Positions 39,856 to 48,622 of a stretch of 64,000 nucleotides of DNA are shown piece by piece. Within the stretch, counting starts at the first letter, position 1; each line of letters opens with the position of its first letter. The notes beneath the pieces were generated by a model, which saw only the letters and a program-made list of their open reading frames with translations, did no database searches and was not told where the DNA came from. The stretch covers positions 124,001-188,000 of the forward strand of contig CAMFGZ010000008.1 in the NCBI GenBank assembly GCA_945952105.1. Reading direction: 5' to 3'. The DNA is from an uncultured Rhodospirillaceae bacterium (GTDB lineage Bacteria; Pseudomonadota; Alphaproteobacteria; Reyranellales; Reyranellaceae). A program made the position numbers and the translations under genes.

Positions 39856-40824
39856 ATGTTTCGTCGAAGCCTGCTCGCCGCTCCGCTCGTTCTTGCGGCC
39901 ACATCCGCGCGCGCCCAGCAATGGGTGCCGAAGCAGCCGATCAAGATCCTTGTGGGCTATGCGCCCGGCGGTACGGCAGACATCGCCGCCCGCATCGCTG
40001 CCGAGACCATCCAGCGGCAGCATGGCTACACCGTCGTGGTCGACAACAAGACCGGTGCCGGCGGCTTCATCGCCCTGAAGGCGGTAGCGCAGGCTCCGGC
40101 CGACGGATACACGGTGGGCATCGGCATCATGGGCCAGCTCGCGGTCGGGCCGGTGGTGCCGGGCTCGCAGATTCCGCTCGACCTCGACAAGGAGCTGACT
40201 CCGATCTGCAATCTGGTCGGTGTGCCGATGGCGCTGATCGTGCGCATGGATGCGCCGTTCAAGACCATTCCGGAGTTCGTTGCCTACGCAAAGGCCAATC
40301 CTGGCAAGGTGAGCTACGCCTCGACCGGTCTCGGTTCCACCAACCAGCTCGGCGCGGAGTTCCTGGCGGCGGAGGCCGGCGGCCTGAAGCTGATCCACGT
40401 TCCCTATCGCGGCGGCGCACCGGCGATCGCCGACGTGGCGGCGGGCAATGTCGATCTGTTCTTCGGCAACGTCTCCGAACTGATCGGGCAGGCCCGCGGC
40501 GGCAAGGTTCGCGTGCTGGCGCTCGCCTCGACCAAGCCGACGGCACTGGCGCCCGAGCTGCCGCTGCTCACCAAGGACATTCCGGCGCTCGACATCAACA
40601 ACTGGTTCGGACTCGTGGGGCCAGCCGCTTTGCCGGCCGACATCAAGAGCGCGCTCGCCAAACTGTTTCTCGAGGCGATGGCTGACCCGAAGAATGCCGA
40701 GACCCTGGCCAAACAGGGGCTTGAGCCGATCGGGCAGGGGCCCGATGCTTTTGCGGCCTACATCGTCAAGGACCGCGAGCGCTGGGCGAAGGTCGCCAAG
40801 CAGGGCAATGTGAAGGCCGAATAA
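39856..40824 (+). CDS. Bug-family tripartite tricarboxylate transporter substrate-binding protein
   Basis: 322 residues. A signal peptide (FRRSLLAAPLVLAATSARA) is followed by the Bug/TctC fold: KILVGYAPGGTADIAARIAA, VVVDNKTGAGGFIALKAVA, ASTGLGSTNQLGAEFLA and HVPYRGGAPAIADV, the loops that hold a carboxylate through water molecules. It is 14 bp upstream of hyuA, so its ligand may be a hydantoin, oxoproline or related acid. No TctAB partners are beside it; the ones at 31615-33574 lie 6 kb away on the other strand. Confidence 0.9.
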   Translation: MFRRSLLAAPLVLAATSARAQQWVPKQPIKILVGYAPGGTADIAARIAAETIQRQHGYTVVVDNKTGAGGFIALKAVAQAPADGYTVGIGIMGQLAVGPVVPGSQIPLDLDKELTPICNLVGVPMALIVRMDAPFKTIPEFVAYAKANPGKVSYASTGLGSTNQLGAEFLAAEAGGLKLIHVPYRGGAPAIADVAAGNVDLFFGNVSELIGQARGGKVRVLALASTKPTALAPELPLLTKDIPALDINNWFGLVGPAALPADIKSALAKLFLEAMADPKNAETLAKQGLEPIGQGPDAFAAYIVKDRERWAKVAKQGNVKAE

Positions 40825-40838
40825 GCAAAGGACGTGTA

Positions 40839-42908
40839 ATGAGTGCGCCGCTTTCCCTGGGGATCGACATCGGGGGAACCTTCACCGACCTCGTCATCCA
40901 CGATCCGCGCACCGGGCGGGCCGTCATCTGGAAGGAAAGCACGACGCCGGACGATCCGGCCCGCGGCGCCCTCGAAGGAACGCGGAGGGTGCTGGAGAAG
41001 GCCGGGGCGAAGCCGCAGGAGATCGGCCGCGTCGTGCATGCCACGACGCTGTTCACCAACGCGCTGATCGAGCGCAAGGGCGCGAAGACGGGCCTGCTCA
41101 CGACCGCGGGCTTCGGCGACGTTCTGGAGATCGCGCGCGAGCGCAAGTACGAACTCTACGATCTCTTCATCGAGATGCCCAAGCCGCTGGTGCAGCGCGC
41201 CTGGCGCCGCGAGGCAAAGGAGCGGCTGGCTCCCGATGGAACGGTCGAGATTCCCCTCGATGTCGACGCGGCCCTCGCAGAGGTCGCCGACCTGGTGAAG
41301 CAGGGCGTCGAGAGCCTCGCCATCTGTTTCCTGCATTCCTATGCCAATGCGGCGCACGAGCGGAAGATCGGCGCCGCGGTCGCCGAGCGCTTCCAGAACC
41401 TGTCGATTTCGCTCTCGTCCGACATCGCGCCGGAGATTCGCGAGTATCTGCGTGCCAGCACGACGGTGGCCAATGCCTATGTGCGGCCGCTCGCCGAGAT
41501 CTATCTCGAGCGGCTCGAGCAGGCGTTGCGCGCCGAGGGGATTCCCGGCGGGCTCTTCCTGATGCTGTCCAACGGCGGTCTCACCCATGTGAGCGAGGCC
41601 AAGCGGGCGCCGGTGCAATTGCTGGAAAGCGGCCCCGCGGCGGGCGCCCTGGCCGGCGCCTGGTTCGGGCGCAATGCGGGGCTGGAACGCGTGCTGGCCT
41701 TCGACATGGGCGGGACGACCGCGAAACTGGCGCTGGTCGACGACGGCGAGCCGCTGGTCGCGTGGGGCTTCGAGGCGGCGCGCGAGAAGCGTTTTTTGCG
41801 CGGCTCGGGATTGCCGATCCAGATCGCAACCGTCGAGCTGATCGAGATCGGAGCCGGCGGCGGCTCGATCGCCCACCGAAGCGACCTCGGCACGCTGAAC
41901 GTCGGCCCCGAGAGCAGCGGCGCGCAGCCCGGGCCTGCCTGCTACGGCCGCGGCGGCAGCGAGGCGACGGTGACGGATGCAGATCTGACCCTGGGCTACC
42001 TCAACGCCGACTTCTTCCTGGGCGGCGCGATGAAGATCGATGCCGTGGCGACCAATGCGGCGTTCGGCAAGCTCGCTGGCGCGCTGGGCGTCGAGCCGGG
42101 CCGTGCGGCCTTCGGCGTGCACGACGTGGTGAACGAGAACATGGCTGGCGCGGCACGCGTCGCCATCGCCGAGCGCGGCCGAGTGCCGTCGGAATATGCG
42201 CTGCTGGCGACCGGCGGGGCGGGGCCGGTCCATGCCTGGCATGTGGCGCGCAAGCTGGGCGTCAGCCGCGTCGTCTGCCCGCCGGGCGCGGGGGCGGGCA
42301 GCACCATCGGCATGCTGATGGCGCCCGCGCGTGTCGATCGCGTCGCGAGCTTCACGACGCCTCTGGCGGGCGCCGATCTCGCCGCGGCAAGACGCATCTT
42401 CGCCGGCCTGGAAAAGGAGTCGCTCGACGTGCTGCGCCTCACCGGCGCCGACGTCGAGGGACGCACCGTGCGGCGTCTCGCCGACATGCGCTACATCGGG
42501 CAGGGCAGCGAAATCACCGTCGTGTTGCCGGACGAGCTGAGCGAAGCCGCGGTGAAGGTGGCCTTCGAGGCCGCCTACAAGGCCCTGTTTGCCCGCACGC
42601 CGCCGGGTGCCGCGATCCAGTTCGTGGCGCTGCGCCTGTCGGTCAGCGCGCCGATGCCCGGCACCGGCGGCAAGCTCGAACTGCCACGTCACGCCTCGGC
42701 CGCCGCGCTCAAGGGCACGCGGCCGGTGTTCTTCCCCGACGAGGGCAAAACGCTGCCGACGCAGGTCTGGGACCGCTACGCGCTCGAACCCGGCGTCAGC
42801 ATCGACGGCCCTGCCGTGTTCGAGGAAAACGAAAGCACCTTCATCGTCGGGCCGAATTCCAAGGCGCGGTTGCTGGACGACGGCTCCATCCTGGCGGAGG
42901 CAAACTGA
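40839..42908 (+). CDS. hyuA: Hydantoinase/oxoprolinase subunit A (HyuA)
   Basis: 689 residues. The N-terminal actin-like ATPase starts GIDIGGTFTDLVIHD, with FDMGGTTAKLALVDDG and GAGGGSIAHRS further on, and the ending matches the HyuA/5-oxoprolinase family. With HyuB it forms an ATP-dependent hydrolase of cyclic amides such as N-methylhydantoin or 5-oxoproline, or in relatives an acetone-type carboxylase. It is followed by a pair of palindromic repeats and then hyuB after about 100 bp. Confidence 0.92.
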   Translation: MSAPLSLGIDIGGTFTDLVIHDPRTGRAVIWKESTTPDDPARGALEGTRRVLEKAGAKPQEIGRVVHATTLFTNALIERKGAKTGLLTTAGFGDVLEIARERKYELYDLFIEMPKPLVQRAWRREAKERLAPDGTVEIPLDVDAALAEVADLVKQGVESLAICFLHSYANAAHERKIGAAVAERFQNLSISLSSDIAPEIREYLRASTTVANAYVRPLAEIYLERLEQALRAEGIPGGLFLMLSNGGLTHVSEAKRAPVQLLESGPAAGALAGAWFGRNAGLERVLAFDMGGTTAKLALVDDGEPLVAWGFEAAREKRFLRGSGLPIQIATVELIEIGAGGGSIAHRSDLGTLNVGPESSGAQPGPACYGRGGSEATVTDADLTLGYLNADFFLGGAMKIDAVATNAAFGKLAGALGVEPGRAAFGVHDVVNENMAGAARVAIAERGRVPSEYALLATGGAGPVHAWHVARKLGVSRVVCPPGAGAGSTIGMLMAPARVDRVASFTTPLAGADLAAARRIFAGLEKESLDVLRLTGADVEGRTVRRLADMRYIGQGSEITVVLPDELSEAAVKVAFEAAYKALFARTPPGAAIQFVALRLSVSAPMPGTGGKLELPRHASAAALKGTRPVFFPDEGKTLPTQVWDRYALEPGVSIDGPAVFEENESTFIVGPNSKARLLDDGSILAEAN

Positions 42909-42918
42909 TGTCTTTGCT

Positions 42919-42946
42919 GGGAGCGCACCACTCCAGTGGCGCATCT
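42919..42946. repeat. Palindromic repeat, copy 2 of 4 (degenerate)
   Basis: GGGAGCGCACCACTCC then AGTGGCGCATCTTC matches the repeat core, with mismatches in the right arm. It lies in the hyuA-hyuB gap, inverted relative to copy 3, with both flanks sharing GCTGGGAGCGC. Confidence 0.7.
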
Positions 42947-42967
42947 TCGTCTGTTGCAAGTTCCCAT

Positions 42968-42993
42968 GAGCGCCACTGGAGTGGCGCGCTCCC
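42968..42993. repeat. Palindromic repeat, copy 3 of 4
   Basis: GAGCGCCACT-GG-AGTGGCGCGCTCCC, in opposite orientation to copy 2, 21 bp away. The head-to-head pair inside an operon gap is the arrangement seen in REP/BIME elements. Confidence 0.75.
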
Positions 42994-43011
42994 AGCCATG
43001 AGGGCGTTCCC

Positions 43012-44643
43012 ATGAGCCGCACCTTCGATGCCATCGAACTGGAACTGCTGTGGCGGCGGCTGATCTCGCTGGTCGACGAGGCGGCGGCGGCGATGGTTCG
43101 CACGTCTTTCTCGACCTTGGTACGCGAAAGCTACGACTTCTCCTGCGTCGTGACCGATGCGACGGGGCAATCGCTGGTACAGGCCAGCGAGAGCATCCCG
43201 AGCTTCATCGGCACGCTGCCGGAGACGGTGAAGCACTTCCTGCGTCACTTCCCGGAAGATCAGCTCTCGCCCGGCGACGTGCTGATCACCAACGACATCT
43301 GGCTGGGCACCGGCCACCTGCCTGACGTGACGCTGGCCAAGCCGATCTTCCGCAACGGCAAGCTGATCGCGTTCAGTGCTACGACGGCGCATGTGCCCGA
43401 CATCGGCGGCAAGATCCGCAGCCCCGAGCCGCGCGAGGTCTTCGAGGAAGGGCTGCAGATCCCGCCGATGAAGATGATGGCGGCCGGCAAGACCGACGAG
43501 ACATTGGTGGCGCTGATCCGCAAGAACGTGCGCACGCCGGACCAGACGATGGGTGATCTCTATGCCCAGATCGTAGCGCTCGATCTCATGGAAGATCGCC
43601 TTCTGGTCCTGATGGAGAATTACGGGCTGCCCGATCTCACCGATCTCGCGCGCGAGATCCAGGGCCGCTGCGAGGCGGCGATGCGCGCCGCGATTCTCGA
43701 ACTGCCGGACGGAACCTATCACAGCGAACTCAAGACCGACGGCATCATGGACAAGCCCATCACCATCAAGATGGCGCTCACGATCAAGGGCGACGAGATC
43801 CTGATCGACTTCGCCGGTACCGACGCCCAGGTCGATCGCGCGATCAACTGCGCCATGTGCTACACCAATGCGATGTGCATGTATGGGGTGAAGGTCTGCA
43901 CCAACTCCAACCTGCCCAACAACGAAGGCGCGTGGCGGCCGATCACGCTCACCGCGCCGCCGGGCTGCATCGTCAATCCGCAATTCCCCGCGCCGGGCGG
44001 CTCGCGCATGTTGATCGGCCATTACATCCCGATGCTGGTGTTCGGCTGCCTTGGCCAGATCGTGCCGGAGCGCGTGATGGCGGCCTGCGGTTCGCCGATG
44101 TGGGGCATGAACCAGTCGGGCGTGCGCGAAGGCGGCAAGCCCTACGCCAACATGTTCTTCTACAATGGCGGCATGGGCGGCAACACGCAGCGCGACGGCG
44201 TCACCTGCCTTTCGTGGCCGTCCAACGTCAGCTCGACCTCGATCGAGATCAGCGAGCACATCGCGCCGCTGCGCTTCCACCACAAGAAGCTGCGTCCCGA
44301 CTCCGGTGGCGCCGGTCGTCATCGCGGCGGGCTGGGCCAGGAGATCCTGATCGAGAGCCGCAGCGAGACGCCGATCGCGGTGTCGTTCCTCGCGGAGCGG
44401 ACTCTCTTTCCGGCCTTCGGCATCGAGGGCGGCAAGGACGGCGCGCCGGGCGAGCTGCGCATCAATGGCGAGAAGACCGATCCCAAGAAACAATATGTGC
44501 TCAACAAGGGCGACACGGTTTCGCTCGGCACGCCGGGCGGTGGAGGGCATGGCGATCCGAAACTTCGCTCTGCAGCATCGCTCGCCGCCGACATCGCGGC
44601 GGGATACGTGACGGTGCAGTCAGCGTATCAAGGCGACGACTGA
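43012..44643 (+). CDS. hyuB: Hydantoinase/oxoprolinase subunit B (HyuB)
   Basis: 543 residues. Family features are FDAIELELLWRRLISLVDEAAAAMVRTSFSTLVRESYDFSCVVTDATG, GDVLITNDIWLGTGHLPDV, VNPQFPAPGGSRM, PDSGGAGRHRGGLGQE and a glycine-rich GTPGGGGHGDP end. It is the catalytic partner of HyuA for ATP-dependent ring opening or carboxylation of small cyclic amides. Start ATG 43012 follows the repeat pair. An iron-type ABC transporter begins 68 bp later on the same strand. Confidence 0.92.
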   Translation: MSRTFDAIELELLWRRLISLVDEAAAAMVRTSFSTLVRESYDFSCVVTDATGQSLVQASESIPSFIGTLPETVKHFLRHFPEDQLSPGDVLITNDIWLGTGHLPDVTLAKPIFRNGKLIAFSATTAHVPDIGGKIRSPEPREVFEEGLQIPPMKMMAAGKTDETLVALIRKNVRTPDQTMGDLYAQIVALDLMEDRLLVLMENYGLPDLTDLAREIQGRCEAAMRAAILELPDGTYHSELKTDGIMDKPITIKMALTIKGDEILIDFAGTDAQVDRAINCAMCYTNAMCMYGVKVCTNSNLPNNEGAWRPITLTAPPGCIVNPQFPAPGGSRMLIGHYIPMLVFGCLGQIVPERVMAACGSPMWGMNQSGVREGGKPYANMFFYNGGMGGNTQRDGVTCLSWPSNVSSTSIEISEHIAPLRFHHKKLRPDSGGAGRHRGGLGQEILIESRSETPIAVSFLAERTLFPAFGIEGGKDGAPGELRINGEKTDPKKQYVLNKGDTVSLGTPGGGGHGDPKLRSAASLAADIAAGYVTVQSAYQGDD

Positions 44644-44711
44644 CACAGCGATTGAACCTCCGGGCAGCGGTCGTTACGCTCGCTGCAAATAAGAGCCAAT
44701 CGGAGGAAACA

Positions 44712-45794
44712 ATGAAGCTGATCGCTGCCGCGTCCGCGGCCCTGTGCGCTATGGCCTGGGTCGTTGCCTCTCCGGCGTATGCCCAGGCCAAGCTCTGCGA
44801 CAACCCCAGGCAGATGGAGGGCTTCAAGACCTGCGCCAACATCGACAAGGCCAAGGCCGAGGGGGCGTTCACGCTCTACTCGACCGATCCCGAAGCCGGT
44901 CAGGTGAAGCTGCTAGCGGCCTTCAACAAGATGTTCCCCGAGATCAAGACCAGCTATGTGCGCCTGCAGGCCGGCGCCCTTTACGCCAAGGTGCTCTCGG
45001 AGCGGCAGGCCAAGTCGTACCTGGTCGATGTCATCCAGCTCTCCGACATGGGCATGATCCTGGACTTCCAGCGGAAGGGTGGCTTCCGCCAGTATGTCTC
45101 GCCGGAGATGCAGTTCTTCCCGAAGGAGGCGAAGAGCCAGCCTGAGGGTTTCTGGACATGGGGCTCGGTCATCATGGCCGGCATCGCATACAATCCCAAC
45201 CAGGTCTCGGCCGCCGACGCGCCCAAGAAGTGGGAAGACCTGCTCGATCCGAAATTCAAGGACAGCATCAACGTCAAGGTCTCGAACTCGGGCCTGCAGC
45301 ATGGCGTCTGGTACATGCTGATGCCGATCCTGGGCGCCGACTACTTCAAGAAGTTTGGCGAGCAGAAGCCGCGCGCCTTTGACTCCTACGTCCAGCAGTA
45401 CGGTCGGCTGGTCGACGGGCAAGACAAGGTCATCATGGGCGCGCAGTATTCGGGTTACATCGAGTTCAAGGCCAAGGGTGCGCCGCTCGCCTTCGTCTTC
45501 CCGGAGACCGGCGTGCCGGCCGTGCCTGAGACCTATGGCATCGTCGACCAGGCGCCGCATCCCAACGCTGCCGAGCTGTTCATGGACTGGTTCCTCTCGC
45601 CGGTCGGACAGAAGGCCCTTGCCGACGCTCTGCTGCTTCACTCGCCGCGGTCGGATGTGCCGCCCCCGGGTGGCGCCGACACGGTGCCGCTGAGCAAGAT
45701 GAAGCTGCTGTCGCCGGCCGACTGGAACGCCTTCGAGAAGGACCGTCCAGCGTTCGCCAAGGAATGGAACCGCATCGTCGGCACCGGGCGCTAG
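44712..45794 (+). CDS. ABC transporter substrate-binding protein, Fe3+-type (family 1)
   Basis: 360 residues from ATG 44712 with CGGAGG upstream; the track's longer frame crosses hyuB. A signal peptide (MKLIAAASAALCAMAWVVASPAYAQ) precedes a periplasmic binding protein fold with ALYAKVLSERQAKSYLVDVIQLSDMGMI and AGIAYNPNQV, the layout of AfuA/FbpA-like proteins. Such proteins bind ferric iron, but related members carry phosphonates, sugars or polyamines. It is first in a three-gene transporter operon after hyuB and may bring in the hydantoin-related substrate instead of iron. Confidence 0.85.
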   Translation: MKLIAAASAALCAMAWVVASPAYAQAKLCDNPRQMEGFKTCANIDKAKAEGAFTLYSTDPEAGQVKLLAAFNKMFPEIKTSYVRLQAGALYAKVLSERQAKSYLVDVIQLSDMGMILDFQRKGGFRQYVSPEMQFFPKEAKSQPEGFWTWGSVIMAGIAYNPNQVSAADAPKKWEDLLDPKFKDSINVKVSNSGLQHGVWYMLMPILGADYFKKFGEQKPRAFDSYVQQYGRLVDGQDKVIMGAQYSGYIEFKAKGAPLAFVFPETGVPAVPETYGIVDQAPHPNAAELFMDWFLSPVGQKALADALLLHSPRSDVPPPGGADTVPLSKMKLLSPADWNAFEKDRPAFAKEWNRIVGTGR

Positions 45795-45797
45795 GCT

Positions 45798-47519
45798 TTG
45801 GCTGATGGTCCTCAGGCGTTTGGTGTGGGGGGCGTTCTGCGCCCTCGCATAAACTGGCAGTCCCTGACGACGCTCGCGGTCCTGGCGATCGTGGGCTTCC
45901 TGGTCCTGCTTCCGATGGTCTTCCTGGTCGAGGAGTCGCTGAACGTCGGCGATCCGATGGCGTTTCCGCCCGTCGAGTTCGGCATCGCCAACTACATCTC
46001 GATCTTCGAGGAAGACCTCAAGACGGTCTGGAACACGCTGATCATCGCGGTGATGGCCACGGTGATGGCCATCTTCATCGGCTTCGTGCTCGCCTGGATC
46101 CTGACGCGCACCAACGTGCCGGGGCGGGAGAAGCTCGAGCGGCTGATGGAGTTGCCGTACTACATGACGCCGCTGGTGGGCGCGCTTGCCTGGGCGGTCA
46201 TCGCGGGGCCCAAGAGCGGCTTCCTGAACCAGATGTGGAAGGCGGTGGGCGGCACTGGCGACATTGCCGACATCTACACCCATTTCGGCATCGCCTGGGT
46301 GATGGCGCTGTTCGAAGGCACGGTCGCCTTCGTGATGATCTCGGCGTCGATGAAGTCGATGGACCCGGCGCTCGAAGAGTCGGCGCGCGTGATGGGGGCC
46401 TCCAAGCTGCGCACCATGCTGACCGTGACCTTGCCGCTGGTGATGCCGGGCGTGCTGGGCGCCATGCTGTTCGTCTTCGCCGAGATGCTGGGCTCGTTCG
46501 CCGCCGCCCTCGTGCTGGGCATTCCCGGGCGAATCTACGTCATCACCACGGCGATCTGGGATTCGACGCTTTCCTATCCCCCCGACTACGGCCGCGCTTC
46601 GGCGATGGGCCTGTCGCTGTTCGCCGTCATGTTTCTGATGCTGTCCTTCTACAGGCGGATGATCAGTCGCGGCACCTTCACAACCATCAGCGGCAAGGCG
46701 TTCCGGCCGCGGCCGATGGACATGGGCAGGCTGGCCTGGGTGCTGTTCAGCGTCTGCGCGCTCTACGTGGCGCTGGCGGTGGTCTTTCCCATCGCGGCGC
46801 TTCTCATGACCTCTCTGCAGCGCTTTGCAACGGTTCTTCTCGGCCAGGCGCAGTGGACACTCGCGAACTACGAGACCGCGCTGTCGCTCGGGCCGGTGCG
46901 GACGGCCCTGTTCAACAGCATCATGCTGGGTCTGGGCGTCGCCACGGTCGGCGTGGTGATCATGGCGCTGCTGGTCTGGATCATCTACCGCTCGCAACTA
47001 CGGGGCAGGGGCGCCATCGAATATCTCGTGATGTTTCCGCAGGCCGTGCCGCGCCTCGTGTTCGGACTGGCGCTGCTGTGGGCGTGGCTCAACATCCCGA
47101 TCGGCATCTACGGTACCCTGTGGCTGCTGGCGCTGGCCTACTTCACGGTGATGCTGCCGCTCGGCGTTCGCACCCTGGCGGGCGTGGTGCTGCAGATCGA
47201 CAAGAGCCTGGAGGAGTGCGCGCGCGTCTGCGGTGCTTCCTGGGCCTACCAGATGCGGACCGTCACCTTGCCCCTGCTGAAGCCCGGCATCCTGGCGGCG
47301 TGGCTGCTGATCTTCATGGCCTGCGTGCGTGAACTGGGTGCTTCGGCGTTCCTGATGGGCCCCAACGCCAAGGTGATCGCGCCGTCGATCGTCAGCGCCT
47401 TCGCCGCCAGCGGCACGGAGCTTACGGCGGCGATGGCCCTGATCCAGACCTTCACCGTGGTCGTGGCGTTGGTGATCCTGTTCCGCGTGGCACGCGGCAT
47501 GACCAAGGAGTTGCAGTGA
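45798..47519 (+). CDS. ABC transporter permease, FbpB-like double permease
   Basis: 573 residues with about twelve membrane segments in two related halves, each with an EAA-type loop: DPALEESARVMGASKLRTMLTVTLPLVMPG and DKSLEECARVCGASWAYQMRTVTLPLLKPG. The fused double permease is the usual FbpB form. It starts at TTG 45798, 3 nt after the SBP stop, or possibly a little downstream. Its stop overlaps the ATPase start, so the three subunits are tightly coupled. Confidence 0.9.
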   Translation: MADGPQAFGVGGVLRPRINWQSLTTLAVLAIVGFLVLLPMVFLVEESLNVGDPMAFPPVEFGIANYISIFEEDLKTVWNTLIIAVMATVMAIFIGFVLAWILTRTNVPGREKLERLMELPYYMTPLVGALAWAVIAGPKSGFLNQMWKAVGGTGDIADIYTHFGIAWVMALFEGTVAFVMISASMKSMDPALEESARVMGASKLRTMLTVTLPLVMPGVLGAMLFVFAEMLGSFAAALVLGIPGRIYVITTAIWDSTLSYPPDYGRASAMGLSLFAVMFLMLSFYRRMISRGTFTTISGKAFRPRPMDMGRLAWVLFSVCALYVALAVVFPIAALLMTSLQRFATVLLGQAQWTLANYETALSLGPVRTALFNSIMLGLGVATVGVVIMALLVWIIYRSQLRGRGAIEYLVMFPQAVPRLVFGLALLWAWLNIPIGIYGTLWLLALAYFTVMLPLGVRTLAGVVLQIDKSLEECARVCGASWAYQMRTVTLPLLKPGILAAWLLIFMACVRELGASAFLMGPNAKVIAPSIVSAFAASGTELTAAMALIQTFTVVVALVILFRVARGMTKELQ

Positions 47520-48580
47520 GCGAGACGCGTATCAAGGTGCAGGATCTGGTCGTGCGTTACGGCGATCAGGTCGCGGTGAACGGGGTGAGCTTCACGGTCG
47601 GCCGGGGCGAGCATCTCACCCTGCTGGGCCCCTCGGGCTGCGGCAAGACCACGACCCTGCGCGCCATTGCCGGCCTCGAGCAACCGACGGGCGGCAGCAT
47701 CAGCATCGAGGGCCGGGCGGTCTACGACGCTGCGACGCGCACCAACGTACAGACCGAGCAGCGTGGCGTGTCGATGGTGTTCCAGTCCTACGCGATCTGG
47801 CCGCACATGAGCGTGTTCGACAACGTTGCCTACGGGTTGCGCGTGCGGAACAAGGGCAAGGACGACATCAAGACCAACGTCGAACGCGCGCTCGACCTGG
47901 TGCAGATGCGCCATCTCGCCGAACGCGGCGCGTCGAAACTGTCGGGCGGCCAGCAGCAGCGCGTCGCGCTGGCCCGCGCGATTGCCTTCTCACCCAACGT
48001 CGTGCTGTTCGACGAGCCGCTCTCCAATCTCGACGCCAAGCTGCGTGCGGAGATGCGGGTGGAACTGCGCGAGCTGCAGCGGCGGCTCGGAATCACCTCG
48101 GTCTATGTCACGCACGACCAGGAAGAGGCGCTGGCGATCTCCGACCGCGTGATCGTCATGAACGTGGGGGTGATCGAGCAGATCGGCACGCCGGAGGAAA
48201 TCTACAACAAGCCGCGCAGCCGCTTCGTCGCGGACTTCGTGGGCTCGGCCAACCTGATCAAGGGCAGGCTCGCCGACGACGGCACCTTCGTAACCGACGG
48301 TGGCACCGCGCTCAAGGTCATGGCGCCGCACAAGCCGCACGGCCGCGAGACAGAGGTCGCCGTCCGCACCGCCTATATCGGACTGGAGCCGCTGCCCGGC
48401 GAGAACCATGTGCCGGGCAAGGTGCGACAGCGCCTGTTCCACGGCGACTTCGTGCAATACGTCGTCGACAGTCCGGTCGGCGCCATCATCGTGCGCCGCC
48501 CGCCGACCAACCTCCTGCCGGAAGGGGCGGACGTCACGCTCTCCTTCTCGCCAGAGCATTGCGTGCTGCTCGAAGCCTGA
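47516..48580 (+). CDS. ABC transporter ATP-binding protein (FbpC/PotA-like)
   Basis: 354 residues. Walker A GPSGCGKTT, signature LSGGQQQRVALARA, Walker B VVLFDEPLSNLD and the H-loop VYVTHDQEEA are all present, followed by a C-terminal TOBE-like regulatory domain. Start GTG 47516 overlaps the permease stop (GTGA). It completes the importer. A palindromic repeat follows 5 bp after its stop. Confidence 0.93.
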   Translation: MSETRIKVQDLVVRYGDQVAVNGVSFTVGRGEHLTLLGPSGCGKTTTLRAIAGLEQPTGGSISIEGRAVYDAATRTNVQTEQRGVSMVFQSYAIWPHMSVFDNVAYGLRVRNKGKDDIKTNVERALDLVQMRHLAERGASKLSGGQQQRVALARAIAFSPNVVLFDEPLSNLDAKLRAEMRVELRELQRRLGITSVYVTHDQEEALAISDRVIVMNVGVIEQIGTPEEIYNKPRSRFVADFVGSANLIKGRLADDGTFVTDGGTALKVMAPHKPHGRETEVAVRTAYIGLEPLPGENHVPGKVRQRLFHGDFVQYVVDSPVGAIIVRRPPTNLLPEGADVTLSFSPEHCVLLEA

Positions 48581-48585
48581 TGAGC

Positions 48586-48613
48586 GGAACGCGCCACTCC
48601 AGTGGCGCGCTCT
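48586..48613. repeat. Palindromic repeat, copy 4 of 4
   Basis: GGAACGCGCCACT / AGTGGCGCGCTCT around CC, the same core as copies 1-3. It lies between the ABC ATPase gene and a convergent TauD gene, where it could end both transcripts. Confidence 0.78.
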
Positions 48614-48622
48614 AATGAGGCT

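Noticed and set aside
40758-43103. 781-residue minus-strand ORF opposite hyuA
   Set aside because: Long only because stops are rare in GC-rich antisense DNA; no domain, low-complexity R/H/A-rich sequence; hyuA explains the region.
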